A DNA stretch of 64,000 nt, taken from NCBI RefSeq assembly GCF_002878395.1, contig NC_061111.1, positions 21,742,970 to 21,806,969 on the forward strand, given 5' to 3'. The notes beneath the pieces were generated by a model, which was given only the letters and a program-made list of their open reading frames with translations, did no database searches and was not told the origin of the DNA. Made by a program: the position numbers and the translations under genes. Positions 10,491 to 24,100 of this stretch are shown piece by piece. The stretch is from Capsicum annuum (lineage: Eukaryota > Streptophyta > Magnoliopsida > Solanales > Solanaceae). The first letter of the stretch is position 1; each line of letters starts with the position of its first letter.

Positions 10491-13400
10491 ATGGCTCCAA
10501 AAAGAAGAGAAACCGAATTAAGTCCTAGTAAAGGAACAAGTGCAGCAGCTCGGCTATATCCACCACTCTATGAGCTTGCTTTATAAGCGTTATCTTAATC
10601 AAGAGCAGAAGATAATGAACACGGGGAAGAGGAATGTCTCAAAAGATATAATTCAAATGCTAATAGCCCTTTCACCGAAGAGTTGGTCAAAACCTTCAAC
10701 ATTGATTGTTATCCTGTGAGAATGGACTGCGATGGTGTCACAGATTTAACGGGTGATTTCGTGGTTAAGTCAGCCATGGGAAAATATTTCGACGCCTTCA
10801 GAAAAATACTCCGAGAATAAAAATTGGATGCTTATTCCAGGAAAAGCTGCTTTGGGCAATATCTTGATGCTCGTTTCCAAATAAAAATGGTATACGATCT
10901 TCTCAAGCTTAGGTTTATGTATGAAAACAAAGACAAGATGGATAAGGTGCGGATAAATTACTATGGCATGCCTATTTGTTTTGGTTTGAAGGAGTTTGCC
11001 ATAGTTATCGGATTAAAATGTTATCCTCCTTCTCCTTCTCAAGTTATACCTACTCTGACCCAAAAGAAAGCACCCCGCACACCCAAAAAAAGCAAAGGCA
11101 AGTCGAGTGATCGTCAGGACCTGGTGTCTACTGTTAGTCCAAGCTTCAAAAACAAAAATTTGACAGAAGCATTGAAAGGTAAAGGACTCTCAAAGAAGCA
11201 CAAGAAATCATTATGCTTGGTTTGGTTTGTACATAATATTCTTTGGGTGAGAGACGTTAACAACAATATAAGCCCCAATTTAATAAATCTCTTCGAGGAT
11301 CTTGAGGTATTTAACAGCTATCCTTGGGGTTATGAAAGCTTCAAAATGACTGTCCAATATTTGTTGACTCCGTTGACGCCAAAGACAGTCAACTTATATG
11401 GCTTTCCATGGGCCTTCATGATAAATATTTCTTTTATCATGATATGATTCATCATTTTTTTATTCAATAATGCTTTGGATTTATTGGCGTTATGTTATAG
11501 GCTTGGGCATTTGAAGCCATTCCTTATTTGAGACAACAAGTGAACTACCAGGAAGAAGTTTTCTGTCCAAGAATCCTGATATGGTTGTTGGCCAAAACCG
11601 ATAACAATGCACAATTTCTTGTATCTTTTCAATCCCCCAAGGAAGCAGTGAGTCCAATTCTAATCAAGTTTTTATTTTAATTAATGATTATTTTAAATAA
11701 TTTCATCATCATTCTAATATATGTATCGATTTATTTTAGATTATCCATTCATGGCTTATTTCAACCAATCGAGAGTTGAAGATGCCATTTTTCTTACTTT
11801 ATGATCTGTGCAAACTTTACCGGACCCTAAGGTTGTTGATGGAATAAAAATAGAATTATTTGGAGCAACAACCATCACCAGAAAAATAATTTGGAGGGTG
11901 GGCTTGTTGCTGTTGACGATGGTAGTCGTAGTGGTAGTGGTAGTGGTGCCGTTGTTGGGTCTAATGATGCTTCTCTTATCATTTTTGAAACAACAAGCCA
12001 TTATGATTATGGTCATACTGGTTGTACAAATTTTGCCACATCTAGTGAATGTTCTGCATGCAAATGTCAAGACTACAAGGTAAAACACGATGGAGTGATT
12101 AATACTATTAATGCACTAATTGCTTCTGTAAAGAAAATGACATCTAAGAGGGGTGTTATTCTATCAAAGAGGATTTCATATCCATACACTCCACTAGAGA
12201 TCAAGATTGCTAAGAGGAGAAGGAAAGATACTTTCAAGGCATCATCAAGCATCAAAAAAAGAAAAATTGCAATGCCTATGTCTTTGTCTTGCACTGATGT
12301 TCAGTGTGCAAAGGCCACAAGAGAGCAACATGAGCCGAAGAAGGTTAATGTATATCACTTGTTCCAAAAAACAAACATGCACATATCTATTTTAAACAGA
12401 TGATACATCTACTAAAAATTATCAAACAAATATATACATTTGTTGCAACTGTTGTCTAACCTTTTGCATCAGATGTGTTATCTGTTGCTATAGATGGACA
12501 ATTTGTTGTATATCTGTTATTAGCATTGACAATTCTGACTTTTGAGGTGGATGTCATGATAGAAGCCACTGCTGAAGAGCATAATATCATAGTTTATAAT
12601 CCATCAACTGCTTCTAAAAAAGAAGAAAAAGTGGAGCCTGTCAGTTTGGGAGAACAAAAGAATTATACGTTTGAAGGGTTCAACATCTCGAATGAGGCTC
12701 TAAAAAAACTAATGCAGTTGATCAACGACTATTCAAAATGGATTGCCGATGGGCTGTTAAAGCATCATGCCGGTAGGTACATAAATAAATTTTAAAAGAT
12801 ATTGGTTTATACGATTCTTATTGTAAGAACGTGACATTAACACATATAAATCATCATGTAGAAAACAAAATGACGAACGCTATAAAGTGAACAAATCGAG
12901 TTTTGGTTTTGATATTTTTGACTTTGTTATTGCACATCCCAAAATGAAGAATTGGTTATATTTGATGTCACAGCCTCAAACTTGCTGGAATGTTGAGGTT
13001 TAAATGCCATACATATTACTATTAATTAATACTTTTTTTAATTGCATCTGCATATTAATTTTTTCGTCACATAATTCAAAATGTTTGATAATATGCGCAG
13101 CACATCGATGTCATTATTTACTACCTTCGAAAGAAGGCCAAGTTGCAAACACAGGAATAATACAGATACGCAACAAACAATTATTTGTACAAAGTTTACA
13201 TCAATAATGCCTACGATAGGTATTGTCAACAACAGCCGAAAGTTTCCCAAAATGAGGAATACTTAATCAACATCATCAAAGGTTTTAGCATTTCAGCTGG
13301 CTTACCTTGGCATTTGGTCGATGAAGTGTACATCCCAATCAATTATGGTAATGAATTCCATGGGGTTTTGGCTGTCGTCATTCTAAAAGAGAGGCGCATC

Positions 13401-13942
13401 CGAGTTTATGACTCAATGTCATGAAAGAGATATTTCGGGCCTTCGTCTAAGATACAAAAGCTAACCAAAATATTGCCTACTTACCTTGATATGAGTGGCT
13501 TTTTGGACCAAAAGGTTCGTACTGATTGGTTGACGATTGAAGCATACCAGGATAAAATGGGTAATCTATTTGATGTACAATATGTTGAAGGAATTACTCA
13601 ACAAACCATTGGTATCCTGTAAGTATAAGTGTCATAATTTATTTTCATTTCATGAATTTCACAATGTTTGCATGAATTACAAGATATGGATTATCTATTT
13701 TTTTAAAATGCAGGAATTGCGGTCCTTTTGTTGTCGCTTATGCCGAGTATTTGAGAGATGGATTACAAGTACCAAATGATGGACTTGATGCTGGATTACT
13801 CCACAAAAGATATGCTGCTCTTTTATGAAAATACATAGAAGCAAAAGCTCAAAAGTTATACGCAAGCGACACTAAAGATCTACGACGACCAAAGCCAAAT
13901 TTCGTAATACCGAGTGAAGAACAACTTGTCCATATTGATTAG
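10491..13942 (+). pseudogene. Gene A: DUF1985-like plus Ulp1-like protease, broken, spliced
   Basis: The start ATGGCTCC follows an acceptor at 10485. Exons I can support are about 10486-11430 (DUF1985-like, with INYYGMPICFGLKEFA near 10960), 11501-11647, 11740-12347 (CxCxxC cluster CKCQDYK, then basic KRRRK), 12547-12772, 12862-12997, 13101-13618 and 13714-13942. The last two form a Ulp1 (C48) core: His in EFHGVLAVV (13359), Asp in VYDSMS (13410) and Cys in NCGPFVVAYAEYL (13718). All three catalytic positions are present, although the usual Trp after His is Gly and the usual Asp before Cys is Asn. Breaks: TAA soon after the start (~10583), a one-base T loss in exon 11740, a stop at about 13155, TGA at 13422-13424 and TGA near 13826. 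Ulp1 enzymes cleave SUMO from proteins, but activity here is unlikely. Family assignment comes from motif reading. Confidence 0.75.
12380..12545. repeat. Short palindromic-core array inside gene A
   Basis: About six degenerate ATCTGTTG/CAACAGAT half-sites lie in the intron between the basic exon (ends ~12347) and the exon beginning 12547. The homologous place in A' (60.90-61.02 kb) also has an array. Confidence 0.8.
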
Positions 13943-14159
13943 ATCTTTATAGCTTGAGTCTGTCAATGTGATAACTTATTCTCCTTTGTCTAACTTGTTG
14001 ATTTATTTGTAGACTAGATCATTTGTGCCCATAATGATTTTTTTATATTTCATTTATTTCATGTAATTTTTGAAGGTTTCAATTTATTTTATGTTGTCTA
14101 TGAATACAATTTAATCCTTATTTTTGAACATGATAATTGAAATGGAATACTATATTCAA

Positions 14160-14520
14160 ATATCGCAACAGATAATACATCTGCTACAACAGACGACATA
14201 TCTTATCAAACAGATTTAGACATATGTTGCAACATGAGATGCAACACATAGATCATCTGCTGAAAATTATATAACAGGTCTTCCTACTTTTTTTATTTGC
14301 TCCAACAGATTATTGATCAGTTTCAACAGATAGATTATAGATTATATGTTGCAACCGATTGTATATCTGTTGCGACAGACAGACTGGAAATATCTGTATA
14401 ATGCAACAGATGACCAACCTATTCCAACTGATTATCAATCTATCATAACAGGTACTGTATCTGACACAACAGATATCCTATCTGTTATAACAGATATATA
14501 ATCTGTTGCATTTTAAAAAT
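14160..14520. repeat. Palindromic-core array 3' of gene A
   Basis: Dense half-sites and full ATCTGTTGCAACAGAT-type copies between the A stop (13942) and the end of B. It also contains the phrase 'aacaggtcttcc', which recurs in the equivalent 61.5-62.9 kb arrays. Confidence 0.9.
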
Positions 14521-15033
14521 TCAACTTTTGCCAGACAGAAATTATTGCCACTACATGTAAAGTGAGGTGGCTTAAAATAAAAAATTATTATCGTGTTCGT
14601 CTCCATCTTTGCACATATTCTTCTTTATACACGGGCTCCAACCATTTAGTTAGGTCATCTGCTGAAAATTATATAACAGGTCTTCCTACTTTATTTATTT
14701 ATTTATTGCAATAGATTATCTATCAGTTGCAACAGATAGATTATATATTACAACAGATTGGATATTTGTTGCGACAGACAGACCGGGAAACATCTATTAA
14801 TGCAGTTGACAACCAACCTACTACAACAGATAATCAATCTGTCATAACAGGTATTATACATGTTACAACAGATATACTATCTGTTGCATTATAGAAATCT
14901 AACTATCTATAGATATAAAAATTATTGCCACAATATGTAAAGTGAGGTGGCTTGACATAAAAAATTATTATCATGTTTGTCTCCGTCTTTATACATTTTC
15001 TTCTTTATACACGAGCTCCAACCATTTAGTTAG
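14253..15033. repeat. 402-bp tandem duplication spanning the A/B junction
   Basis: Sequence from 'tcatctgctgaaaattat' at 14253 recurs from 14655. Copy one runs to 14654 and copy two to about 15033, ending in the same 'ccaaccatttagttag'. Copy two contains the real 3' end of gene B. Copy one therefore carries an orphan piece of the B C-terminus. The copies differ at many sites, so the duplication is old. Confidence 0.85.
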
Positions 15034-15739
15034 TACCCTATAAGCCCAGATAGAGTCTTTTCCACCGTTGTCGCACATACCGGTCATTTCTATACTGGTC
15101 AGCAAATACTCGATGTATGCAAGTGAGTACGGATCGCATGCTGCACCTGTTCTATTACTCTGGAGCTCGATGTTCTTATTTCAATCATCGAAATCCCATG
15201 ATTCCTTCGTCAAGAATTCAGCCGGCAAATGATCCATCAACTTACTCTACGTCAACAACTTGGGTAGCAACTTCAAGAGTGGTTGCATGTAGGCTAAAAA
15301 CTTATCCTTACTGAAAATAGTTAAGTTACAGTCATAAACCTTAATATTTCCCTCGTAGAGTAGTATGTCAACAATGAGAAAATTTTTGACTTTCATGTTC
15401 ATGACATCAAGGATTCTCTTTGTCTTGGTCCAGCTCTTGCCGTATGAATATGGCCTCTTCCCTCTAACATATTTAATCATTTTTTCATCCCATTGGAATG
15501 TAGAAACTAACTGATCAAGTCCCAGGCTATAGAAATTAGCTTGCTTATGGAGATCAGCGTACCTATTCTTGAAATTATTGTAGAAGTTGAGGTCTATTAT
15601 TCTATCGGCAGCATCATAAGAATCCGGGCACGCTAATTGCCTGCCCTTCATGAGGCAGAGAATTTCATCAACATACTATGGTATAAGAAGCCAATTAATT
15701 TAAATAGGTTAGTAATTGTAAGGAATAAAAACACAGTGG

Positions 15740-15870
15740 AAGAATCTGATGCAGAGGGTTCTTTGAATCAATTCACAGATTACCCAGCCAACGCAACTCA
15801 TGCAATAGATGTGTATTATAATGCAATAGAATACCAAGATGTTGCAACAGATTAGACATCTATTGCGTAG
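15740..15870. repeat. Palindromic-core array in a gene B intron
   Basis: Several CAACAGAT/ATCTATTGC-type half-sites between B exons ending at ~15928 and starting ~15690 (minus strand). The B' copy has an array in the same place (63.82-63.97 kb). Confidence 0.8.
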
Positions 15871-16799
15871 ATTCTTCTTCGTGGAGTAGATTGGAAGGCT
15901 AGGTTAGCAAAAGTAAACTTACATTGTCCTCGTACCACACACACATATTTGTCATACTTTTGAAGTCTTTGGCGGCAAATGAATGCATGGTGTATTCTTT
16001 TTGAACCTTCCTCCTGCCATTCATGATTTGTTGCAGTTCCTCCTCTTTCTCCTTGCCAAGCGCTGCGAATATGTCCACCTTCTTCAGCGGCCCCTGAACT
16101 TCAACAAATCTTGGAGTGGGAGGAGTTACAATTTTTACTGTTTTCATAATAGAGAGAATTTGTTTAATTTTTCTTCTCTTCCTCCTAACTGCCACTGTAG
16201 GAGTGCATGGCTCCCTTACCTCATTGGATGGTATGACACCCCTTTTGGATTTCAACTTCTTGACAACTTAAGTAATAGCTTTTAGTTTTTCAAGGAGTTT
16301 ATCATCTCTATCCTTGCATACTTTGCATTTGCAATGAGAATAGGGTAAGGAGGGGTGAGAGGTACCACTATAAGGGTGGGAGGGACCGGTGTAGGGGTGA
16401 GATGGACCTGTGCAAGGGGTGTTTTCAAAAGTATTTATTTTTTGTTGAGCATGCTTATAATCCGACTAGAAGCAGTAGGATGGCTACCACCATCACAAAC
16501 AACTACACCAACAACATCCTGGAAGAAGCACCCGAATCTATTGCAGTTTGAGGTTGGTCCTGAAGAGCTTCAACATTAGGTAGACCTTGCCTAAATGCTT
16601 TTCTTATGGATGTTGCTCCAGCCAATTCCTTCTTTATTAAATCCATCGTTGGGTCTTCTTTTATATTGACAAGACCCAGAGTAAGAAAATAAGTCATCCC
16701 CAGCTCATCATCGGTAGGCACGATCCAAGGATGCAAACCTATAAAAAAAGATAGGAGGCATTTAAATCATATAACAATAATTTGCAGTCAGTTGGGTTA

Positions 16800-17100
16800 C
16801 ATGGATATTAACACAACCAACTTATGCAATAGATGATCTAGCTGCCACAATAGCTGATCTATATATCGCAACAGATTGATAATATGTTGCATCAGATTAT
16901 GCGTCTGTTGCATAATTTACATCAGATGGGTAATCCATTGAGTCGGGTTCAAAGAACCAGAGCAACAGATAGTTAATCTGTTGTGAAATATGGATCGCCT
17001 GTCGCAACAATTTACCCATCTATTGCACCAGATGCAGTTGTCAGCTAATCTATTGCAATAGACGAACCACTATCGCAACAGATGGAACATCTATTTTAAT
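16800..17100. repeat. Palindromic-core array in a second gene B intron
   Basis: About a dozen half-sites such as CAACAGAT, ATCTGTTG and CATCAGAT between the AWACEPIP exon and the LHPWIVP exon of B. Confidence 0.85.
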
Positions 17101-18225
17101 ATCTTTCTTTGAGGCAAATTATTTTAGTTGAAAGAAGACGTACTGCATCATTTGGAGGGTTAAATAGATCAATGTCCTGCTCCTTAATATTTTTTTCCTC
17201 TCTTTGCAACCGCCAACCACCTAAGGATCCTAGGATGAGAAACTTTATCCGGGTAATCCTTGAACTACTTTCGAAGGGAAGGAATGGGTTCACATGCCCA
17301 AGCCTGAAAAATGTAAACATGAAGCAAGCCAAAAAAAGTCCTAATAAGTATATAGTCATTATAAATTAATGGATTTGTAAAAATAGTGATCAATTTTACC
17401 ATGAAAACCCAGGAAAAGCCTTATAATGTGATCGTCTCTGTGGATAACTTTGTCAGTAAATATTCGACAGTCAAGTAGTAACTGTCATATCCCAAAGGAT
17501 AGTTGTTGAATTTGTCAAAATCATCAGCAAGCGCCAACAAATCATCTTCTATGACTTTCTTGACGTCTCTTGCCAATAAAATAGAATGGACAAACCAATC
17601 TAAGCACAATTTCTCCCTGCAGTGCTTTGGTATGTCTTTATCCTCGAGGTCTGCCATCAAATCCACCGCTTTGTTGCTACTACGTCCAACAATGTCCAAT
17701 AGTCTATCTTTTTTTTCCTTGCATTAGTTGGACCCTTTGTGGGGTGTTTCCTTGATGAGAGGTTCTTCTGGACGATCACATCTCAAGCCTTTCACTATGG
17801 CAAACTTTTCAACCCAAAACAAACCGGCATACCATAGTAGTTGATCCAGATTTCATTCATATTTTATTCAACCTCCTTCGGATCTTTATCATCCCCTACG
17901 TACTTGATACTGTGCTTAAGAAAACCATATACCTGCTCATTGGGAAATGAAGAGTGCGGTCCTTAGGCAGCTCGAGAAAGTATGCAAAGCAACTCTTGTT
18001 AAAAAGTTTGTCTATGTTTTCATTCTTCATAATTCTCCTTAATTCATTAAAATGTTTACCCAATTGACATTTAACTACAAGATCACCAGTTACTTTGTCA
18101 GGGCTATCCATCGGCATCGCAACTCAAAACCTGTCGATACTAATGGTTTTGACAAAATCATGCTAGGATTTTGATATTATTTTATGCTCAATTAGAGAGA
18201 TGGAGTTATCACTTTTTTTGACTTC

Positions 18226-20753
18226 TGTAGTGTCCTAAATCTGGTACCCAGAATGCTACATGGTGCTCATGACCCTGAAGGACCACAAGCTAACCCGTGA
18301 CTGATATCTGTACCTAAATACTATATAACATCATGTAAAATGCGAAAATAATCGACTGAAACATGCCATAAGTTTCAAAATGGATAAAACATAATATTTG
18401 AGAGTACGGTATATCAATACCAAAACATGAACTAAAATAAACTGTCTGAACATACTGTAGTCTGAAAAGCCTCTAACTGACTGAACTGTCTGAAAAAGGA
18501 GTTGATCGGACATGTACCCAACTAACTCCATCTTCTGAAAGCTAAACTGAAATAATGAAATAAATAATAATATCATCCTCGAATGATAAGGACTCACTAC
18601 TAAATTTGGCTGATAAAATTTAAAGTGCTACTGATGCTTTGGAACTCATGCTTCTGGACCTATGGTATAAAACACCATAGCTCAAATGCGTCAGTACAAT
18701 TGAATATTCTGGTATGCATGTGAGGTAGGCTGAATGCAGAGGGTTCAAATGCATGAACAATGCTAACTAACTATATAACATGAATGTGAGAATACATGCA
18801 TGAACAAATGATTGTAACTGAATTCGTGATGATACTGAATACTGAGTCTGAATACTAATAACATGAGTTACTAATAACTGATACTGAGCTACTGTATCTA
18901 ACAGTCTAGGTTCTAATAGAACTAGCTGAGTTTTGTACTATTTAAAGTTGACTGTATCTGACAGTCCTAAATTCTGTAGAACTATCTGAGTTCTGTTATT
19001 GAGACTGAGACTGAAATTGTAACTGTGGGAAGTAGTCATCTAACCGACATGCCCCAAATAAATTAATATAGCTGAGTTGGGGTCCAATCTATAACCCCAA
19101 TTAAAAGGGTGTCAATACCGCGCCACCGGTAAGGACAAGCTGTGAGTGACCCTTAACTGGAAGGTACTCAAATAAGAACGGAGGGAACCCTCAACTGGCA
19201 GGTAAGCCACCTCATCAACCCTCAACAGAAAGGTTAGATGTCTCAACCTATGCTGGCTATGTAGTTCTAAAATGCAAGAATTGCTTCTAAGAACACACCC
19301 TCTACTGGCAGGTGAGTTCCCATCCTTGGGTTCACTCGGTGCTAAATCCTACTCCCATCTAAATAGACACTGAACTTGATTAACTGAGCTGAACTGGACT
19401 GAGTTAACCGAGTTTCATTGACTGATGGAATACTACTGAGATTACTGAATTACTGAGCTTTCCTGAGTCACATGACTGACTAAGTTCTATTGACCATGGC
19501 TTGACTGAGAGTATCGTGAAAACGTGACACTAGCTCTAGGCACACAGCTAATTTGTTGGGTACAAGTATCCCCAGGACTCAATAGAAGGAAACTGACAAG
19601 GCATGATGTTCTTGAATACATGACCAACATCAACAATCCACAATATAATAAGTTGGGGATTTCATAAAGCACATGGTTATCATAAATCTGTACATGGTTG
19701 GAATGCATATAATAAGTATCATAATTTCATACTCTAACATCATGAGCATTCCAACAAATATCTACATTGCACATCAATAGCATGGGAGTCATTTAAACAT
19801 AAGGGTAAGACATGCATTTATCATATGGGTTACAATTGATCTATAATACACAATTTCTATCCTCTTAGGCATTTTATCAAACACCTTACATTCACAACTT
19901 AGGGCATAGATGTAATCATCAAATTACACATTATGAACAACTTCATTCATGGATTTCAACTTGCATGCAAACGTAGTTTCATGAAAAACATATAAAGATT
20001 CCAACTTAGGAATCGTACGACAAGATAAACATGATTACAAAACAACCCGCAATATAAACATCATGATTTATAATTTGAAATAGGGTTCTTGAGCTTTATG
20101 TATGAAAGAAATCCATAAATCAATACTATGCATACCTTGGATGGAAGATTCTTGAAAACAAATGGTGAAATTCTTGAAATTGGAAACCCTAAGCTTGTTC
20201 TTGATGGGTTTGAGAGAGAAACCACTATAATTTAAGTGAAATAGGGATGAGTTACGTGTTTGTGACTTATACAGGGGTGGGAAATTGAACCTTTTTCCCT
20301 TGAGGATGCGGTTATTTAATGAATAAAATTGGGTGCCGACGCTACAAGCAACGTAGTGCATTGGTGGCTGCGATGCGATACTCGACGCATCATGCCATGA
20401 TCATGTCAAGCCTCAGAGGTTTTGGCTCTAGCAGCCTGTACAAATGTTGACCAACGCGATTGGCGATGCAGCATGCTAAGATCATATTGGTCCACTATTT
20501 TGGGACTCCAAACATGATCTAAATGTGTTCCAAAAAATCCAGAACTTATCTGGGAGTACCTATTGACCTTCCTGATCGTGAATTAATGAAAATATGGGCC
20601 ATTAAATGACATTAAGATGGCAATATGATATTGCCAACTTTCGAAGGCTAAAATAGGCTAAGTCTGGGAACTTGGTTAGAATTTTCTAAGTCTAGGACCC
20701 CTTGACAAGCTTAAAGGACTGAATTATGATTAGAAGTTTTGCGGGGTCTTACA
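18226..20753 (-). repeat. 3' LTR of the gypsy element
   Basis: Pairs along its whole length with 25938-28476. It is at the left because the element lies on the minus strand, and it ends next to the purine-rich tract. Confidence 0.93.
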
Positions 20754-20754
20754 A

Positions 20755-20768
20755 TATCTCCCTTTTGA
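20755..20768 (-). other. Polypurine tract of the gypsy element
   Basis: On the minus strand 'aaaagggagatat' directly precedes the 3' LTR, the usual site of plus-strand DNA priming. Confidence 0.7.
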
Positions 20769-21129
20769 GAACATTCACCCTCTAATGAGACTGACTGAGA
20801 GGGGAGAAGAGATAAACTGACATATATTTTGAACATGAGCAACTGAAACATGATTCCATGACTGACATGAGTGATAACTAAATACACCATACTGAGCATG
20901 TGTAACTGATTCATGAATGCATGACTGAATGTTCTGATAAACTGAGTTTCTGACAAAGAGAATGCTTATTTGATGCATGATTATATGACTGAACCAATAC
21001 ATATATGCACGACTGAATATGCAATGGTATTTAATACCAAGTTTATGATGGAATAGTTAACATGAATTGGATACCAAGTTGTAACTGAAATTTGAATATT
21101 AAACTTAAAAGCTTAAGGAGAACTATTAC

Positions 21130-24100
21130 CTTGAGCTAGATCTGAGTTAGCAGAGACGAGGTGAGGGTACTTGGTTTGCATGTATGATTCTGCTTCCCAA
21201 GTAGCTTCCTTAACGGATTGATTCTACCAAAGAACTTTGACTAGAGGGACTTCTTTGTTCCTCAGTCTACGAGTCTGATAGTCAAGAATTTCAACTGAAA
21301 TCTCTTCATAAGAGAGGCCGTTTTGAATATCTATGCTCTAAATAGGGACTACAACTGCTGGGTCACCTATGCACTTCTTGAGCAAAGATACATGAAATAC
21401 TGGATGAACTGAGGCTAGATCTGAAGGCAATTCAAGCTCATAAGCTACCTTGCCGAAGCGACTGAGAATTTTGAAGGGTTCGACATATCAGGGACTGAGC
21501 TTTCCCTTCTTGCCAAACTGCTTCACTTCCTTCATGGGAGAGATATTTAGATAAACATAATCACCAATCTTGAATTCGAGATCCTTTCTGTGCACATCTG
21601 CATAAGACTTCTATCGGCTCTAGGCAACCCGGAGTCTTTCTATGATCAACTGGACTTTTTCTAAGGCATCAAGTACTAAGTCAGGCCCTAGGACTGCGAC
21701 CTCACTAACTTCGAACTAATTAATTGGAGATCTATATTTTCTACCATAGAGAGCCTCTAATGGAGCCATCCGAATACTGAAATGGTAGCTGTTGTTGTAT
21801 GCAAACTCAATCAAAGGTAAGTGGTCATCCCAACTACCCTTGAAGTCAATTGCACACGGCCTTAGCATATCTTTAAAGTCTGAATGGTCCTTTTTACTTG
21901 ACCATCTGTCTGAGGATGGAAGGCTGTACTGAGATAAACTTGGGTACCGAAACCCTTTTAGAACGCTTTCCATAAATAAAAGATGAAATGGGTACCTCTA
22001 TATGAGATAATAGATAACGAAACATAGAAATCTGACCAACTTTTTGATGTAGAGTTTGGCATAATCCTCAACCGAATAAGAGGTATGGGCTGGAAGAAAA
22101 TGAGTTGATTTGGTCATCCTATATATAATGATCCAAACTGAATTATGTTGATGATGAGTATGAGGCAAACCCATCATGAAGTCCATGTTCACTTCTTCCC
22201 ACTTCCAAGTAGGAATATTGAACTCCTGCATGTACCCACTAGGATTCTGATTCTTTATCTTAACTTGCTGATATGTAGAGCACTTAGCCATAAACTCTAT
22301 AACTTTTCTCTTTAATCCACTCCACCAATAGACCTCCCACAAGTTTTGATACATCTTTGTGGCCCCTAGATGAATAGAGTAACATATACCATGCACTTCT
22401 GTGAGAATTCGCTGCCTTAAGTCATTTACACCTGGCACATAGAGATGACCCTGACAACGCAAAACACTATCTCCCCCTTGAGAGAAAACCTCTACTTTCT
22501 GATCCTTGACTAACTCTTTCAACTTGACAAGACTGGGATTTCTATCCTAATTTTCTTTCACCTTAGAAACTAGAGATGATTCTGAACTACTCTGAACCCA
22601 TATATTACCCTCTGCTGAATCAACTATGCGGACACCTAGTCGAGCAAGCTGATGAACTTCCTAAGCTAACTTCTTCTTACTTCTCTCAACATGAGTAACA
22701 CTACCCATAGACAGTCTACAAAGAGCGTCGGCCATTATATTGGCCTTGCCCGAATGATAAAGGACACTCATGTCATAATCTTTCAAAAGCTCTAACCACC
22801 TTCTCTGGCTAAGATTGAGATATTTCTGAGAAAGGACATACTGAAGGCTCTTATAACGTGTGAACACATTTACATGCACCCCATACAAGTAATGCCTCCA
22901 AATCTTTAAGGTAAAACTACGGCTGCTAACTCAAGATCATAAGTTGGATAATTCTTCTCATGGGGTTTAAACTGTCTGAAGGCATAGTATATGACCTTAC
23001 CATGATGCATGAGGAGACAACCTAAACCTACTCTAAATGCATCACAATACACTATGAACCTATCCGAACCATTTGGAAGAGCCAAAATTAGAGCTGAGGT
23101 GAGTCGAGTCTTCAACTTCTGAAAACTCTTCTCGCAAGGATCTGACCACTAAAACTTAGCTTTTTTTTGAGTCAATCTGGACAAAGGGGATTCAATAGAA
23201 GAGAATCCCTCAACAAACCATCTGTAATAGCCAGCCAAACCCAAGAAACTCTTGATATCTGATGGAGAGACAGGTCTGGGTCAGTTTCTTACTGTTTTGG
23301 TCTTTTGAGGATCAACCCTAATGCCATCACCTGAAATGATATAATCAAGAAATGCTACTGACCCTATCCAAAATTCACACTTACTAAATTTGGCAAACAA
23401 CTGATGATCTCTGAGAGTCTAAATCACGATTCTGAGATGGTCTGTATGATCATGCTTACTACAAGAATAGACAAGGATATCATCTATGAAAACTATGATG
23501 AACATGTCCACGTACTGCTTAAACACAGGGTTCATCAATTCCATGAAATCTATTGGGGCAGTGGTAAGACCAAAGGACATGACTAGAAATTCAAAGTTAC
23601 CATACCGAGTATGAAAAGCTGTTTTCAAAACGTCACATTCTCTGACTCTGAGCTGATGATAGCCTTATCTGAGGTCTAACTTAGAGAAATAGCTGGCACC
23701 CTAAATTTGGTCAAACAAGTCTTCGATTATGAAAAGTGGATACTTGTTCTTAACCATGACTTTATTAAGTTGACGGTAATCAATGCACATTCTGAGAGAA
23801 CCATCTTTTTTTTGCACGAATAAGACTGGTGCGCCCTACGGAGACACACTGGGTCTCATAAATCCCTTATCTATAAGATCCTTCAACTATTCTTTCAATT
23901 CTCTGATTTCTGCTGGTGCCATTCTGTATGGCAGAATAGGTATAGGCTGAGTATCTGGAATAAGATCAATGCCAAAGTCTATTTTCCTTTTGGGAGAAAT
24001 TCTTGGAAAATCTTTGGGAAAGACATCTGAATATTCATTCACGATTGGGATTGATTCAAGGTTGGGAGTTTTGGAACTAGAGTCCTTAACATGAACAAGG

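Larger units (their letters stand above)
14989..18225 (-). pseudogene. Gene B 3' part: DUF1985/Ulp1-like, convergent to A
   Basis: Read on the minus strand from the gypsy junction. The DUF1985-like part spans about 18120-17400, with INYYGMPVCFGLK near 17830 and WFVHSILLARDV near 17580. Then come AWACEPIP (exon ~17305-17158), LHPWIVPTDDELGMTYFLTL (from ~16738), a Lys/Arg-rich region (to ~15928), and the Ulp1-like C-terminus from about 15690 to the TAA at 14989. In that C-terminus the Asp of IKVYDCN and a Cys in AACDPYSLAYIEYLL are kept, but the His position reads Asn (KNFLIVDILL). Several stops and frame changes (e.g. near 18170, 17890, 17730, 16480, 15290, 15210) make it non-functional. It is paralogous to A but well diverged. 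The 5' part lies at 28.5-29.6 kb, beyond the inserted retrotransposon. Confidence 0.7.

Noticed and set aside
11808..12083. Val-rich frame overlapping gene A
   Set aside because: Alternative reading of a GGT/GTA-rich part of the gene A exon; the frame conserved with A' is the other one.
14548..14564. CACTA transposon terminus
   Set aside because: CACTAC occurs, but it lies internally between two genes, without a matching TAGTG end or 3-bp target duplication. Kept only as a conserved junction string.
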